Assembly (NCBI RefSeq): GCF_020535545.1
Contig: NZ_CP084752.1
Location: forward strand, 496,001 to 560,000
Reading direction: 5' to 3'
From: Roseateles sp. XES5
Lineage (GTDB): Bacteria > Pseudomonadota > Alphaproteobacteria > Rhizobiales > Rhizobiaceae
Length of the DNA stretch: 64,000 nt
Position 1 is the stretch's first letter, and each line of letters begins with the position of its first letter. The notes below the pieces were generated by a model that saw only the letters and a list, made by a program, of their open reading frames with translations, was not told the origin of the DNA and did no database searches. This document shows, in pieces, positions 1 through 10,772 of this stretch. A program made the position numbers and the translations under genes.

Positions 1-2468
<2,468 letters not shown>

Positions 2469-2487
<19 letters not shown>

Positions 2488-2867
2488 AATCGTTCCAATC
2501 CGTGCCTGACGTTGATGACGTCCTCGTCGGTGCCAAGCAGTTCGAACCGATAGAGGTACGGAACCTGGCACTTGGCGGAGATGACGTCGCCGGCGATCCC
2601 GAAGGTCGCGCCGAAATTGCTGTTGCCCGCGGCGATCACGCCGCGGATGAGGGAGCGGTTGCCCGCATCGTTGAGAAAGCGGATCACCTGCCTGGGCACG
2701 GCCCCCTTGCCGCCATCGCCGCAATAGGTGGGCACGACCAGCACATAGGGGCGTTCGATCCGTAGCTCCCCGGCCGCAACGGGGATCCGTATGGCCGATC
2801 TTTCGAGCCGGCCGACGAAACGATGTGTGTTCTCGGAGCGGCTGGAGAAATAGACGAGATCAGCCAT
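2469..2867 (-). CDS. nrdI: NrdI flavodoxin-like protein
   Basis: NrdI is a small flavodoxin that supplies the oxidant for assembling the Mn(III)2-tyrosyl radical cofactor of NrdF. The 132-residue product starts [18 protein letters not shown], where SSRSENT is the FMN phosphate-binding loop. PTYCGDGG and AAGNSNFG match the other flavin loops of the family. The start at 2865-2867 was chosen because nine upstream in-frame residues have no family similarity. It lies between nrdH and nrdE, the standard nrdHIEF order, and its 3' end overlaps nrdE. Its presence implies the class Ib enzyme can use manganese. Confidence 0.92.
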
Positions 2868-2903
2868 CCCAGCGCACTCACGACCCACACTCATGCCCCG
2901 CGC

Positions 2904-3125
2904 TCAAGCGAGGGCGCTGATCATGTCCGGGCGAAAGCCCGCCCAGTGCTGCTCGCCGGCAATGACGACCGGAACCTGGCGGTAGCCGAGCCCCTGCAGC
3001 AGAGCGAAGGCGCCGGCATCCTCGGATACGTCGACGAGCTGATAGTCGATGCCCTGACGGTCGAGCGCGCGTGTCGTTGCGGTGCACTGGACGCAGGCGG
3101 GCTTGCTGTAGACGGTAATGGTCAT
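2904..3125 (-). CDS. nrdH: NrdH glutaredoxin-like redoxin
   Basis: NrdH is a 73-residue thioredoxin-fold protein that donates electrons to NrdE. The start ATG at 3123-3125 gives MTITVYSKPACVQCTAT, with the redox motif CVQC at residues 11-14. GFRPDMISAL near the C-terminus is also typical of NrdH. An upstream in-frame ATG exists, but it would add 15 residues before the beta strand that begins the fold. It is the first gene of the operon, and the approximately 270-nt stretch between the B12 riboswitch aptamer and this start should contain the expression platform. Confidence 0.93.
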   Translation of the reverse strand: MTITVYSKPACVQCTATTRALDRQGIDYQLVDVSEDAGAFALLQGLGYRQVPVVIAGEQHWAGFRPDMISALA

Positions 3126-3392
3126 GGGTATCCTCGTGAAATGGATTGGCATGCGAAAGGGTTCGGCCAACCGGAGGCGGCCGTCGCTGGGCGGAATGTG
3201 GGCGTAGTCAGTCTGGGCGCAGTCAGGCCGGGCCTTGAGACCCCGACCCGTTACCCACGCAGACGCAGACGAAAAAGCTGAACATGGACTTCACCCCGAA
3301 GTTGCTAAGGCGGGAGCTTCGGGAAGCGGCGCGCGGACGTCATGCCACGGCACATCGCTTTCCTGCCGGACACCCCGCCGGTGGACGTTTCG

Positions 3393-3581
3393 TTCGAGGC
3401 AGGTCTCCTGGCTCACGGGTCATCGTGCTCGTTCGGCCTTCCCGGATGTTCATCCAGTGACCAAATCGAACGGCACTCTCCGTTCACAGTTGCGGGGGCA
3501 GCTCCGGCTTGGCGATCATCATGTCCGCCGACCGAATTCCCATCTTAGCCTTCGATGCTCTCGAATCGAAAGAACCTCGAA
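3393..3581 (-). ncRNA. Cobalamin (B12) riboswitch upstream of nrdHIEF
   Basis: On the minus strand the hallmark B12 box AGCCAGGAGACCTGCC lies at 3398-3413. It is preceded by the conserved core GCTGCCCCCGCAACTGTGA (about 3489-3507), by CGGGAAGGC and by AAGATGGGAA. These are the invariant blocks of Rfam-type cobalamin aptamers. A closing stem is formed by TTCGAGG (3575-3581) and CCTCGAA (3393-3399), which sets the boundaries. Cobalamin riboswitches normally switch genes off when adenosylcobalamin is plentiful. Here that would repress the B12-independent class Ib reductase, presumably while a B12-dependent class II enzyme elsewhere works. The last inference cannot be tested in this window. Confidence 0.95.
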
Positions 3582-3620
3582 CACTAGATATGGTAGACGA
3601 ACACCAAAATCAGTCAACGT

Positions 3621-4442
3621 CTATGGCTTCGATCCGGCATCATCGTCGGGGATAACTTTCACGGGCCGATGGTCGCGATCCACGGCGACCATCACGAACA
3701 CGCCTTTCGCGCTCCTGTTGCGGGCGCCGGTGAGCAGGTCCTCGGACCACAGTTCGACGTCGATGCGCATCGAGGTCCTGCCGATCCCGCACACCCGCGC
3801 GATGACCTCGACGATGGAGCCCAGGGCAATCGGGAGGCGGAAGTCGATCCGCTCGGAGGCGGCCAGGACGCATGGCGTCTTCGACAGGCGGGCGGCGGCC
3901 ACGAATGCAGCCTTCGTCATGAAGGCCAGAGCATCGCCGCCAAACATTTTGCCGGAACCGTTCGTCTGGTCTGCAAAGACGATGTCCACCATCCGGACTT
4001 CATCCGCCGGAGGAGGCGCGTGAGAGGCCGGAAGGCGTTCGAGGCGCCAGTCGGGCCCTCTTCGTTCGCACCCCACCGCCACCATATGGAAGACCCCGCG
4101 CGTGCAACACGTCCGGGCGGTCCCGTCGATCGTCTGGGCGATCATCTCGACTTCGACGGTCAGCGATCGCTTTCCGGCCAGGACCGGCGTCGCGACAAAC
4201 GCGACGATCTCGCCGACATGCGCCGGCTTCCTGAATTCCACGCGCTCACAGGACGCCGTGACGAACGGCACCCGGCCATGGCGTGTCGCCGCGATGAAAG
4301 CGCCCCTGTCCATGAAGGCAAGTCCCGCCCCGCCGAAAAGCGTGCCGTGGTGGTTGGTGTCGCCGGGAAAGACGATATCGACGAGGGACGTGGGAGCCGG
4401 CCCTTCGGCCGGCTCCGCTTGCGATGCGCGCTCGCGCTTCAT
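3621..4442 (-). CDS. Acyl-CoA thioesterase with two hotdog domains, coupled to metE
   Basis: The 273-residue protein has two tandem hotdog (BFIT/BACH-type) thioesterase domains. Domain one is roughly residues 18-125 (VDIVFPGDTNHHGTLFGGAGLAFMDRGAF) and domain two about 150-265 (VDIVFADQTNGSGKMFGGDALAFMTKAAF). The N/D-H/G-GxxxGG helix starts of the family are visible in both. It should hydrolyse acyl-CoA to free acid and CoA; the chain preference cannot be read from sequence. Its ATG (4440-4442) overlaps the metE stop in an ATGA arrangement, so it is probably translated from the metE mRNA and shares the B12 riboswitch. This gives a physiological hint: acyl-CoA esters such as methylmalonyl-CoA could build up when B12 is scarce. 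Confidence 0.82.
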   Translation of the reverse strand: MKRERASQAEPAEGPAPTSLVDIVFPGDTNHHGTLFGGAGLAFMDRGAFIAATRHGRVPFVTASCERVEFRKPAHVGEIVAFVATPVLAGKRSLTVEVEMIAQTIDGTARTCCTRGVFHMVAVGCERRGPDWRLERLPASHAPPPADEVRMVDIVFADQTNGSGKMFGGDALAFMTKAAFVAAARLSKTPCVLAASERIDFRLPIALGSIVEVIARVCGIGRTSMRIDVELWSEDLLTGARNRSAKGVFVMVAVDRDHRPVKVIPDDDAGSKP

Positions 4443-6784
4443 GCCTGCACCGGGCGTGGCTTGCCGCCCGGCACCTCCTGCCGCAGCTTCCGCGCCGCCT
4501 CGACCATATGGATCAGCGCCGGCTTTACGTCCTCCCACGTGCGGGTCTTCAGGCCGCAATCGGGATTCACCCAGAGCTGGTCGTCCAGCAGGCGTTCGCG
4601 GGCAAGATCGAGCAGGGTCTTCATTTCGTCGACGCCGGGAACGCGCGGGGAATGGATGTCGTAGACGCCGGGGCCGATCTCGTTGGGGTAGCGGAAGTCG
4701 CCAAAGCCGCGCAGCAGCTCCATGCCGGAGCGGCTGGTCTCGATGGTGATCACATCCGCATCCAGGGCCGCGATCTCGGGCAGGATGTCGTTGAACTCGG
4801 CGTAGCACATATGGGTGTGGATCTGGGTGCGGTCCGCCGCCACGCCGGCGCTGATGCGGAAGGCGCGCGTGGCCCAGGCCAGGTAGTCGGCCCAGTCGCG
4901 CTGGCGCAGGGGCAGGCCTTCGCGCAGGGCGGGTTCGTCGATCTGGATCACGGCAATGCCGGCGGCCTCGAGATCGGCCACCTCGTCACGGATGGCCAGG
5001 GCCAGCTGCAGGGCGGTGTCGGCGCGCGGCTGGTCGTCGCGCACGAAGGACCACTGCAGCATGGTGATGGGCCCGGTGAGCATGCCCTTCATGGGGCGCG
5101 GGGTCAGGCTTTGCGCGTAAAGCGTCCAGTCCACCGTCATGGGCTGGGGACGGGCCACATCGCCAAAGAGAATGGGCGGCTTCACGCAGCGCGAGCCATA
5201 GGACTGCACCCAGCCTTGGGCGCTGAAGGCATAGCCCTGCAGCTGCTCGCCGAAGTACTCGACCATGTCATTGCGCTCGGCCTCGCCGTGCACCAGCACG
5301 TCCAAGCCCAGTTCCTCCTGCTTGCGCACGACCGCCACGGTCTCGCGCTCCAGGAACGCCTTGTAGTCGATATAGCTCAACTCGCCCCTGTCATGCATGG
5401 ACCGCGCCTTGCGGACCTCGGCGGTCTGCGGGAAGGAGCCGATCGTGGTCGTCGGAAACAACGGCAGGTCGAAGCGCCGGCGCTGCGCATCCTGCCTGTG
5501 CCGGAAGGTCGAAGCCCGCGCCTGCGCCTTGCCTTCGAATTCGGCAAGGCGGCCCGCGACGATCGGGTCGTGGACCCGGACCGACGTCAGCCGTGCCTGC
5601 GCCGCCACGGCGTTCGCCTCCAGTGCGGGAAGACCGGCCCCTTCATCGTCCTCCAGCGCTGCGGAAAGCAGCGTGAGTTCATCGAGTTTCTGGACGGCAA
5701 ACGAAAGCCAGGACTTGAGCTCGTCGTCGAGCGCAGTCTCCAGCGCTACGTCGACCGGCACGTGAAGAAGCGAGCAGGACGGTGCGATCTGGAGGGTGTC
5801 GCGCGCCCTGCCCGCGACGGCCGCGGCGATCGTCTCCTTCACCGTCGCAAGATTGCTCCGCCAGATATTGCGACCGTCGATCAGCCCCAGCGAGAGCGTC
5901 TGGCCGGGCGCGGCCCCGGCAATCACGTCGTCCGCCTGTTCCGGCGCGCGCACGAGATCGACGTGAAGCCCGGCAACCGGCAATGCGAGGGCCGTGTCGA
6001 GATTGTCGCCGAGGGCGCCGAAATAGCTTGCCAGCATGATCCTGAGATCGGGGATGAGGGTAGCGAACGCGGCATAGGTGCGGACGAGCGCCTGCCGCTC
6101 CTCGTCGGTCAGGTCCAGCACCAGGCAGGGCTCGTCGATTTGAACCCATTGCGCGCCCGCATTCGACAGCTCGGCGAGGATTCTCGCATAGACCGGCAGC
6201 AGCCGTTCCAGCAGTCGCAGCGGGCTAGAGCCGTCGCGCGATTTGCCGAGCTTCAGGAACGTCACGGGACCGAGCAGAACCGGCCGCGTCTCCACCCCGA
6301 GCGCCCGCGCCTCCAGAAAGGCTTCCAGAGGCGTGTTCGTGGTCAATTCGAAGCTCTGCTCCTTCTCGAACTCGGGCACGAGATAGTGGTAGTTCGTATC
6401 GAACCACTTGGTCATTTCGAGCGCCGGCACGCCGTCGCCCTGATGGGCATGGCCGCAGGCGGCATGGCCACCGTTCGATCCACGCGCCATGGCGAAATAG
6501 ACGTCGAGATCGACCGCGTCTGCGCGCCAGCCATAGACCGGCGGGATGGCCCCCACCATGACGGCCGTGTCGAGCACATGATCGTAGAGGGAGAAGTCGT
6601 TCGACGGGATGACGTCGATCCCCCTGGCCTTCTGTTCCAGCCAGGCGCCGGCACGAAGCCTGGCAGCGGTTTCAAGCAGTACGCCGCGGTCGGACTTGCC
6701 TGACCAGCAGGATTCAAGCGCGAATTTCAGTTCGCGGTGTCTTCCTATCCTTGGGAAGCCGAGATTTGCAGTCTTGATGGTCAT
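4439..6784 (-). CDS. metE: Cobalamin-independent methionine synthase MetE
   Basis: MetE transfers a methyl group from 5-methyltetrahydropteroyl-triglutamate to homocysteine without B12. The 781-residue product starts MTIKTANLGFPRIGRHRELK with an AAGGAA ribosome site just upstream. It has the N-terminal and catalytic barrels. The zinc ligands are visible as HMC (His658, Cys660) and CGLKTR (Cys743). FPTTTIGSFPQT and VHGEAERNDMVEYFGEQL are family signatures. It lies downstream of a cobalamin riboswitch, the usual control for this isozyme. Oddity: codon choice between roughly 4640 and 5350 (the second half of the catalytic barrel) is dominated by CTG, GTG and CCC, unlike the flanks, as if replaced from another lineage. 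Confidence 0.96.
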   Translation of the reverse strand: MTIKTANLGFPRIGRHRELKFALESCWSGKSDRGVLLETAARLRAGAWLEQKARGIDVIPSNDFSLYDHVLDTAVMVGAIPPVYGWRADAVDLDVYFAMARGSNGGHAACGHAHQGDGVPALEMTKWFDTNYHYLVPEFEKEQSFELTTNTPLEAFLEARALGVETRPVLLGPVTFLKLGKSRDGSSPLRLLERLLPVYARILAELSNAGAQWVQIDEPCLVLDLTDEERQALVRTYAAFATLIPDLRIMLASYFGALGDNLDTALALPVAGLHVDLVRAPEQADDVIAGAAPGQTLSLGLIDGRNIWRSNLATVKETIAAAVAGRARDTLQIAPSCSLLHVPVDVALETALDDELKSWLSFAVQKLDELTLLSAALEDDEGAGLPALEANAVAAQARLTSVRVHDPIVAGRLAEFEGKAQARASTFRHRQDAQRRRFDLPLFPTTTIGSFPQTAEVRKARSMHDRGELSYIDYKAFLERETVAVVRKQEELGLDVLVHGEAERNDMVEYFGEQLQGYAFSAQGWVQSYGSRCVKPPILFGDVARPQPMTVDWTLYAQSLTPRPMKGMLTGPITMLQWSFVRDDQPRADTALQLALAIRDEVADLEAAGIAVIQIDEPALREGLPLRQRDWADYLAWATRAFRISAGVAADRTQIHTHMCYAEFNDILPEIAALDADVITIETSRSGMELLRGFGDFRYPNEIGPGVYDIHSPRVPGVDEMKTLLDLARERLLDDQLWVNPDCGLKTRTWEDVKPALIHMVEAARKLRQEVPGGKPRPVQA

Positions 6785-6895
6785 TTCCTTACCCCGAAGG
6801 TTGTGGGCAAGGCATTGGCTGACGCATCGGCGCGCGGATGCGGGATTCCGGGCGCAAAGCGGCACACCGGACACCCCGCCCGTGGACGTTATCTA

Positions 6896-7099
6896 TCGCG
6901 GCAGGTCTCCTGGCTTGCGGGTCATCACCGCTGTCCGTCTTCCCGAGGCGTCTTCCTCAGTGACATGTTGGACAGGGCTCTCCGCCTACAGTTGCGGGGG
7001 CAGCTCCGGCATGGGCGCACATGGCGCCATCACCGTATTCCCTCTTAGCTCCGGATCGTAAAATCCGCAGAACCACGATGGCGGCACCATGACCCGCGA
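6896..7099 (-). ncRNA. Cobalamin (B12) riboswitch upstream of metE
   Basis: Minus strand: the B12 box AGCCAGGAGACCTGCC at 6900-6915, the core GAGCTGCCCCCGCAACTGTA around 6990-7010, CGGGAAGAC and GCTAAGAGGGAA, plus a GGTGCC block near 7084-7089. TCGCGG (7094-7099) pairs with CCGCGA (6896-6901) as the closing stem. All are standard cobalamin aptamer elements. The aptamer lies 112 nt before the metE ATG. It is expected to shut off MetE (and the overlapping thioesterase) when B12 allows MetH to work. The segment just 3' of the aptamer (6867-6890) is almost identical to the one at the nrd riboswitch. Confidence 0.95.
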
Positions 7100-7260
7100 A
7101 AAGGCCGCCGTCAATAGACATAAAGGAATCTTTATATCCCTTGAGGAAGGCGACGCTCACCCGCCGGATCGGGGGCCGGTGTCTTGCGAATGCCCGCCGC
7201 CCGGGTCCTGAGCCTCCCCGCACCGCGCTTCCTCCCCCTCCTCACATCACCGCCCAAACG

Positions 7261-7294
7261 AAAGCCGCTGGAAACGGGTGTTTCCAGCGGCTTT
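7261..7294 (-). terminator. Intrinsic terminator after the caspase-like gene
   Basis: A perfect stem with arms AAAGCCGCTGGAAAC and GTTTCCAGCGGCTTT and a 4-nt loop lies 27 bp beyond the stop of the minus-strand gene. On the minus strand it is followed by CGTTTGG. On the plus strand it is followed by GTTTTT, so it could work in both directions. Confidence 0.7.
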
Positions 7295-7320
7295 GTTTTT
7301 CGAGGCGCCCTGCGGCCGGA

Positions 7321-10300
7321 TCAGGTCCGAGCGGCGAGGCGGTCGATGGCGTTCTGGGTCGCGGTGCCGAAGTCGCCGTCGACGGGGCCGTCATAGTAGC
7401 CGCGCGACTTCAGGATCTGCTGGAACTCCTTGCGGAACTGCGGCGTGAAGTTCGCCGGCGAGCCCTTGAGTTCCTGCAGCTTGCCCTGGTCGCCGCCTTC
7501 GATGCTGGCAGCGGCCCAGCGGGCGGCTTCCTTGGCGTTGGCGCGCGTGCCGAGGCCCTGGTCGTAGAGGCGCGAGAGATTGCCCATGGCGTAGGTGTTG
7601 CCGCCATTGGCCGCCTTCTCGTACCAGTTCAGCGCTTCGACATAGTCCTGCTTCACGCCGTTGCCGACGTCGTAGAGCCAGCCGAGCGAGGCCATCGAGT
7701 AGTAGTCGTTCTGCGCCGCGGCCTTTTCGTACCAGGTACGGGCTTCGGCGAAGTCGACGGGAACGCCGAGGCCGGACTGGTAGGCGTAGCCGACCGACGA
7801 CATGGCGTTGATGTCGCCGCCTTCCGCGCCCTTCTTGTACCAGTCGAGCGAGGCGGCGTAGTCCTGCGGCGTGCCGAGGCCTTCGCGGGTGAACCAGCCC
7901 ATGGTGGCCTGCGCATTGGCATAGCCCTGTTCGGCCGCCTTGCGGTACCACTTGATGGCCTCGTCATAGTCCTTGCGCGTGCCGTTATAGCCTTCGCGGT
8001 AGAGCCAGCCGAGGGACGCCTGGGCATAGGGGTTGCCGGAATTCGAGGCCTGCTCGAACATGCGGGTGCCCTTGGCCATGTCGACCGCGCCATCGGTGCC
8101 GTAGATCGAGTACCAGGCAAGGTTGGTCAGGGCGTAGAGGTTCCCCTCGTCCGCGGCCTTCTGGTAGTGCTCGCGCGCCTGCTTGTAGTTGCGCGCGGCG
8201 TCATGGGCACGGCCCAGCATGTTGCGGATCGAGTTGTCCGACGGGCTCGCATTGAGCGCCGCTTCGCAGGCCGGGATGGCGCGGCCATAGTCGATCTGCG
8301 CGAAGAGCTTGCCGAGGAAGCCCGGACGCAGGTTCGGTTCGCCGGCAAGTTCGTAGCACTGGTCGGTGTCCGAACCGCTGAGCGCCGTCGTCGACTGGTC
8401 GCTCGAGGTGGTGGTCGTCGTGCCGTTGGAGTTCGTCAGCGACGCGCTGTCGTTGCGCCCGCCTGCGAGCTTGTCGATGGCAGCCAGCGTTGCCGGGCCG
8501 AATTCACCGTCCGACGAGCCGCTGTAATAGCCGCGCTCGCGCAGCAGGTTCTGCATTTCCTGACGGAAGGCGACGGTGAAGTTGCCGGGGGTCTCCTTCA
8601 GCTCCTTCAGCTTGTTGGCGTCGCCGCTTTCGATGCTGGCGGCCGCCCAGCGGACGGCTTCCTTCGCATCGGCCGGCGTGCCGAGGCCCTGGTCGTAGAG
8701 GCGCGAGAGGTTGCCCATGGCATAGGCGCTGCCGGCATTGGCAGCCTTTTCATACCAGTAGCGGGCTTCCACATAGTCCTGCTTCACGCCGTTGCCGACG
8801 TCGTAGAGCCAGGCAAGCGAGGCCATCGAGTAGGAGTCGCCGATATTGGCGGCCTTCTCGTACCAGACCTTGGCTTCGGCATAGTCCTGCGCCGTGCCGA
8901 GACCGTTCTGGTAGGCCCAGCCGAGCGAGGACATGGCGTTGGCATCGCCCGCATCGGCGGCCTTGCGATACCAGGTCAGCGACTGGACATAGTCCTGCGA
9001 GACGCCGAGGCCTTCGCGGTAGAACCAGCCCATGGTCGCCATGGCGTTGGCATAGCCCTGGTTGGCCGACTGCTGGTACCACTTCACCGCTTCGGCATAG
9101 TCCTGGCGCGTGCCGCCATAGCCTTCGCGATAGAGCCAGCCGAGCGAGGCCTGGGCATAGGAATTGCCGGCGATCGAGGCCTTCTCGAACATCGAGAGAC
9201 CCTTGGCGACATCCACCGGACCGTCCGTGCCGTAGACCGAGAACCAGGCAAGGTTGGTGAGCGCGTACATGTTGCCGAGCTCGATGGCCTTTTCGTAGTT
9301 CCGGCGGGCCTCGACATAGTTGCGGTCGGCGTCATGCGCGCGGCCGAGCAGGTTGACGAGCATGCCGTCGGACGGGTTCTCGTTGACGGCCTGCGCGCAG
9401 GCGGTGAGCGCCCGCTTGGCGTCGATCTTCAGGAAGTTGACGCCCATGAAGCCGGGCAGCGACTGCGGTTCGCCGGCCAGAAGGAAGCAGTCGCGCGAGG
9501 CGGCGGTTTCCTTGGAGGCGACGTCGACGCTGAGGCCCTTCTTCGGCTCCAGCGCGGCGATCAGCTGTTCGGCGGCGCTGCGGTGCTGGCTGTCCGGATA
9601 ACGCTCGATGAAGCGCTGCAGGGCGGCCGCGTCGGTCGATTCCTTCAGGGCTTCCCAGGCGATGCCCGCCGCATCCTGGCCTTCGTTCTGGGTGGCTTCC
9701 TTGAGGCTGGCGAGCTTCTTTTCCGCCAGCATCTTGTAGACCGGATCCTTGCCATGCTTGGCGATGAAGGCGGCGATCAGCTCCTCGTCGGCGAGGTCGC
9801 GGATGTTCTGCCAGTCGGCCGCCGCTTCGGACTGGCCGTTCGGCGAGACTTCCTGCGTGTTGCCGCTGTTGGTGACGTTGATGTTGACTTCCTTGATGTT
9901 CAGGAAGATCTGCGCGCCACCGAGCGAGCCGTAGACGAAGGGTTCCTGCTCGCGATTGGTGGCTTCCACCACCTCGTCGCGCACCTTGCCGAGCGCGATG
10001 CGCACGTCGAGGCCGGGTTCCACGAGATATTTGGAGAGCGCGGTCGCGAAGGGGCTGTTCTTGCCCTCCCCGTCCAGCGCCACGGTGCCGGCCTTCGAGG
10101 CGAAGGCGATCAGCGTGTCGGCCGATTCGGGCTCGACGCGGGCAAGGCCGCGCGTGACGGCACGGGTGCCGATCGAGCGCGTCATCGCCTGGGCGAACGG
10201 GTTGTTGCGGCAGGCGTCGAGAATGAAGAGCTTCAGCTTCTTGGCGCCTTCCAGCGAACGCTGGACGCGATCGATGGCAACGCTCTCGTCCTCGACGTCG

Positions 10301-10674
10301 CGGTCGCTTCGAAGCGCCGCGTCGACGGGGATCAGGTAGTTGACCCCGTTCATCTCCATGGCATGGCCGGAATAATAGACCACCGCCATTTCGGCATCCA
10401 CCGAATCGTCCTCGAACTCGCGCAACGCCTTCACCATGGCGGCGCGGTCGAGATCGAAGACAGTCTTGACCGAGTCGAAACCCGCACCCTCGAACGAGGC
10501 GCGCATCAGCTCCACGTCGTTCGCGGGGTTATTCAGCTGGGCCGTCTCTTCGTATTTCTGATTGCCTATCAGCAGCGCCACGCGTTTGGCCTCAGCGGCG
10601 CCCGCGTTGAACACAACGACAGCAATCGAGACAAAGAAAACCGGCGCCCAGCGTTTTTGCATTCGCTTGAACAT
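7321..10674 (-). CDS. Secreted caspase-like protein with duplicated Sel1-repeat / peptidoglycan-binding-like modules
   Basis: A 1117-residue protein. Residues 1-28 form a signal peptide (hydrophobic PVFFVSIAVVVF then AEA), so it should act in the periplasm. Residues about 30-262 are a caspase-like (peptidase C14) domain with the catalytic dyad visible as YYSGHAME (His104) and LDACRNNPF (Cys155). After a linker, two similar modules of about 345 residues follow (396-740 and 773-1117). Each has a C-x-LAGEP start, Sel1/TPR-like repeats (ASLGWLYREGY, MSSLGWAYQNGLG, MASLAWLYDVGNG) and a C-terminal peptidoglycan-binding-like domain (RGYYSGSSDGEFGPATLAAID; RGYYDGPVDGDFGTATQNAID). The ATG at 10672-10674 follows GGAGGGAAGGGC. 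Substrate and function are unknown. Confidence 0.85.
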   Translation of the reverse strand: MFKRMQKRWAPVFFVSIAVVVFNAGAAEAKRVALLIGNQKYEETAQLNNPANDVELMRASFEGAGFDSVKTVFDLDRAAMVKALREFEDDSVDAEMAVVYYSGHAMEMNGVNYLIPVDAALRSDRDVEDESVAIDRVQRSLEGAKKLKLFILDACRNNPFAQAMTRSIGTRAVTRGLARVEPESADTLIAFASKAGTVALDGEGKNSPFATALSKYLVEPGLDVRIALGKVRDEVVEATNREQEPFVYGSLGGAQIFLNIKEVNINVTNSGNTQEVSPNGQSEAAADWQNIRDLADEELIAAFIAKHGKDPVYKMLAEKKLASLKEATQNEGQDAAGIAWEALKESTDAAALQRFIERYPDSQHRSAAEQLIAALEPKKGLSVDVASKETAASRDCFLLAGEPQSLPGFMGVNFLKIDAKRALTACAQAVNENPSDGMLVNLLGRAHDADRNYVEARRNYEKAIELGNMYALTNLAWFSVYGTDGPVDVAKGLSMFEKASIAGNSYAQASLGWLYREGYGGTRQDYAEAVKWYQQSANQGYANAMATMGWFYREGLGVSQDYVQSLTWYRKAADAGDANAMSSLGWAYQNGLGTAQDYAEAKVWYEKAANIGDSYSMASLAWLYDVGNGVKQDYVEARYWYEKAANAGSAYAMGNLSRLYDQGLGTPADAKEAVRWAAASIESGDANKLKELKETPGNFTVAFRQEMQNLLRERGYYSGSSDGEFGPATLAAIDKLAGGRNDSASLTNSNGTTTTTSSDQSTTALSGSDTDQCYELAGEPNLRPGFLGKLFAQIDYGRAIPACEAALNASPSDNSIRNMLGRAHDAARNYKQAREHYQKAADEGNLYALTNLAWYSIYGTDGAVDMAKGTRMFEQASNSGNPYAQASLGWLYREGYNGTRKDYDEAIKWYRKAAEQGYANAQATMGWFTREGLGTPQDYAASLDWYKKGAEGGDINAMSSVGYAYQSGLGVPVDFAEARTWYEKAAAQNDYYSMASLGWLYDVGNGVKQDYVEALNWYEKAANGGNTYAMGNLSRLYDQGLGTRANAKEAARWAAASIEGGDQGKLQELKGSPANFTPQFRKEFQQILKSRGYYDGPVDGDFGTATQNAIDRLAART

Positions 10675-10772
10675 GCCCTTCCCTCCGGCATTATTGCCGC
10701 CAGTATTACGTATGGGCCGGGGTGTTTCAATGCGCGGGCGATTGGATTTTTTTGGCCCGGTTGCCGAAACAC

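Noticed and set aside
7321..10674. Anti-phage defence island centred on the caspase-like gene
   Set aside because: The neighbours are housekeeping genes and no sensor, nuclease or pore-forming partner is near; the protein appears to be exported.
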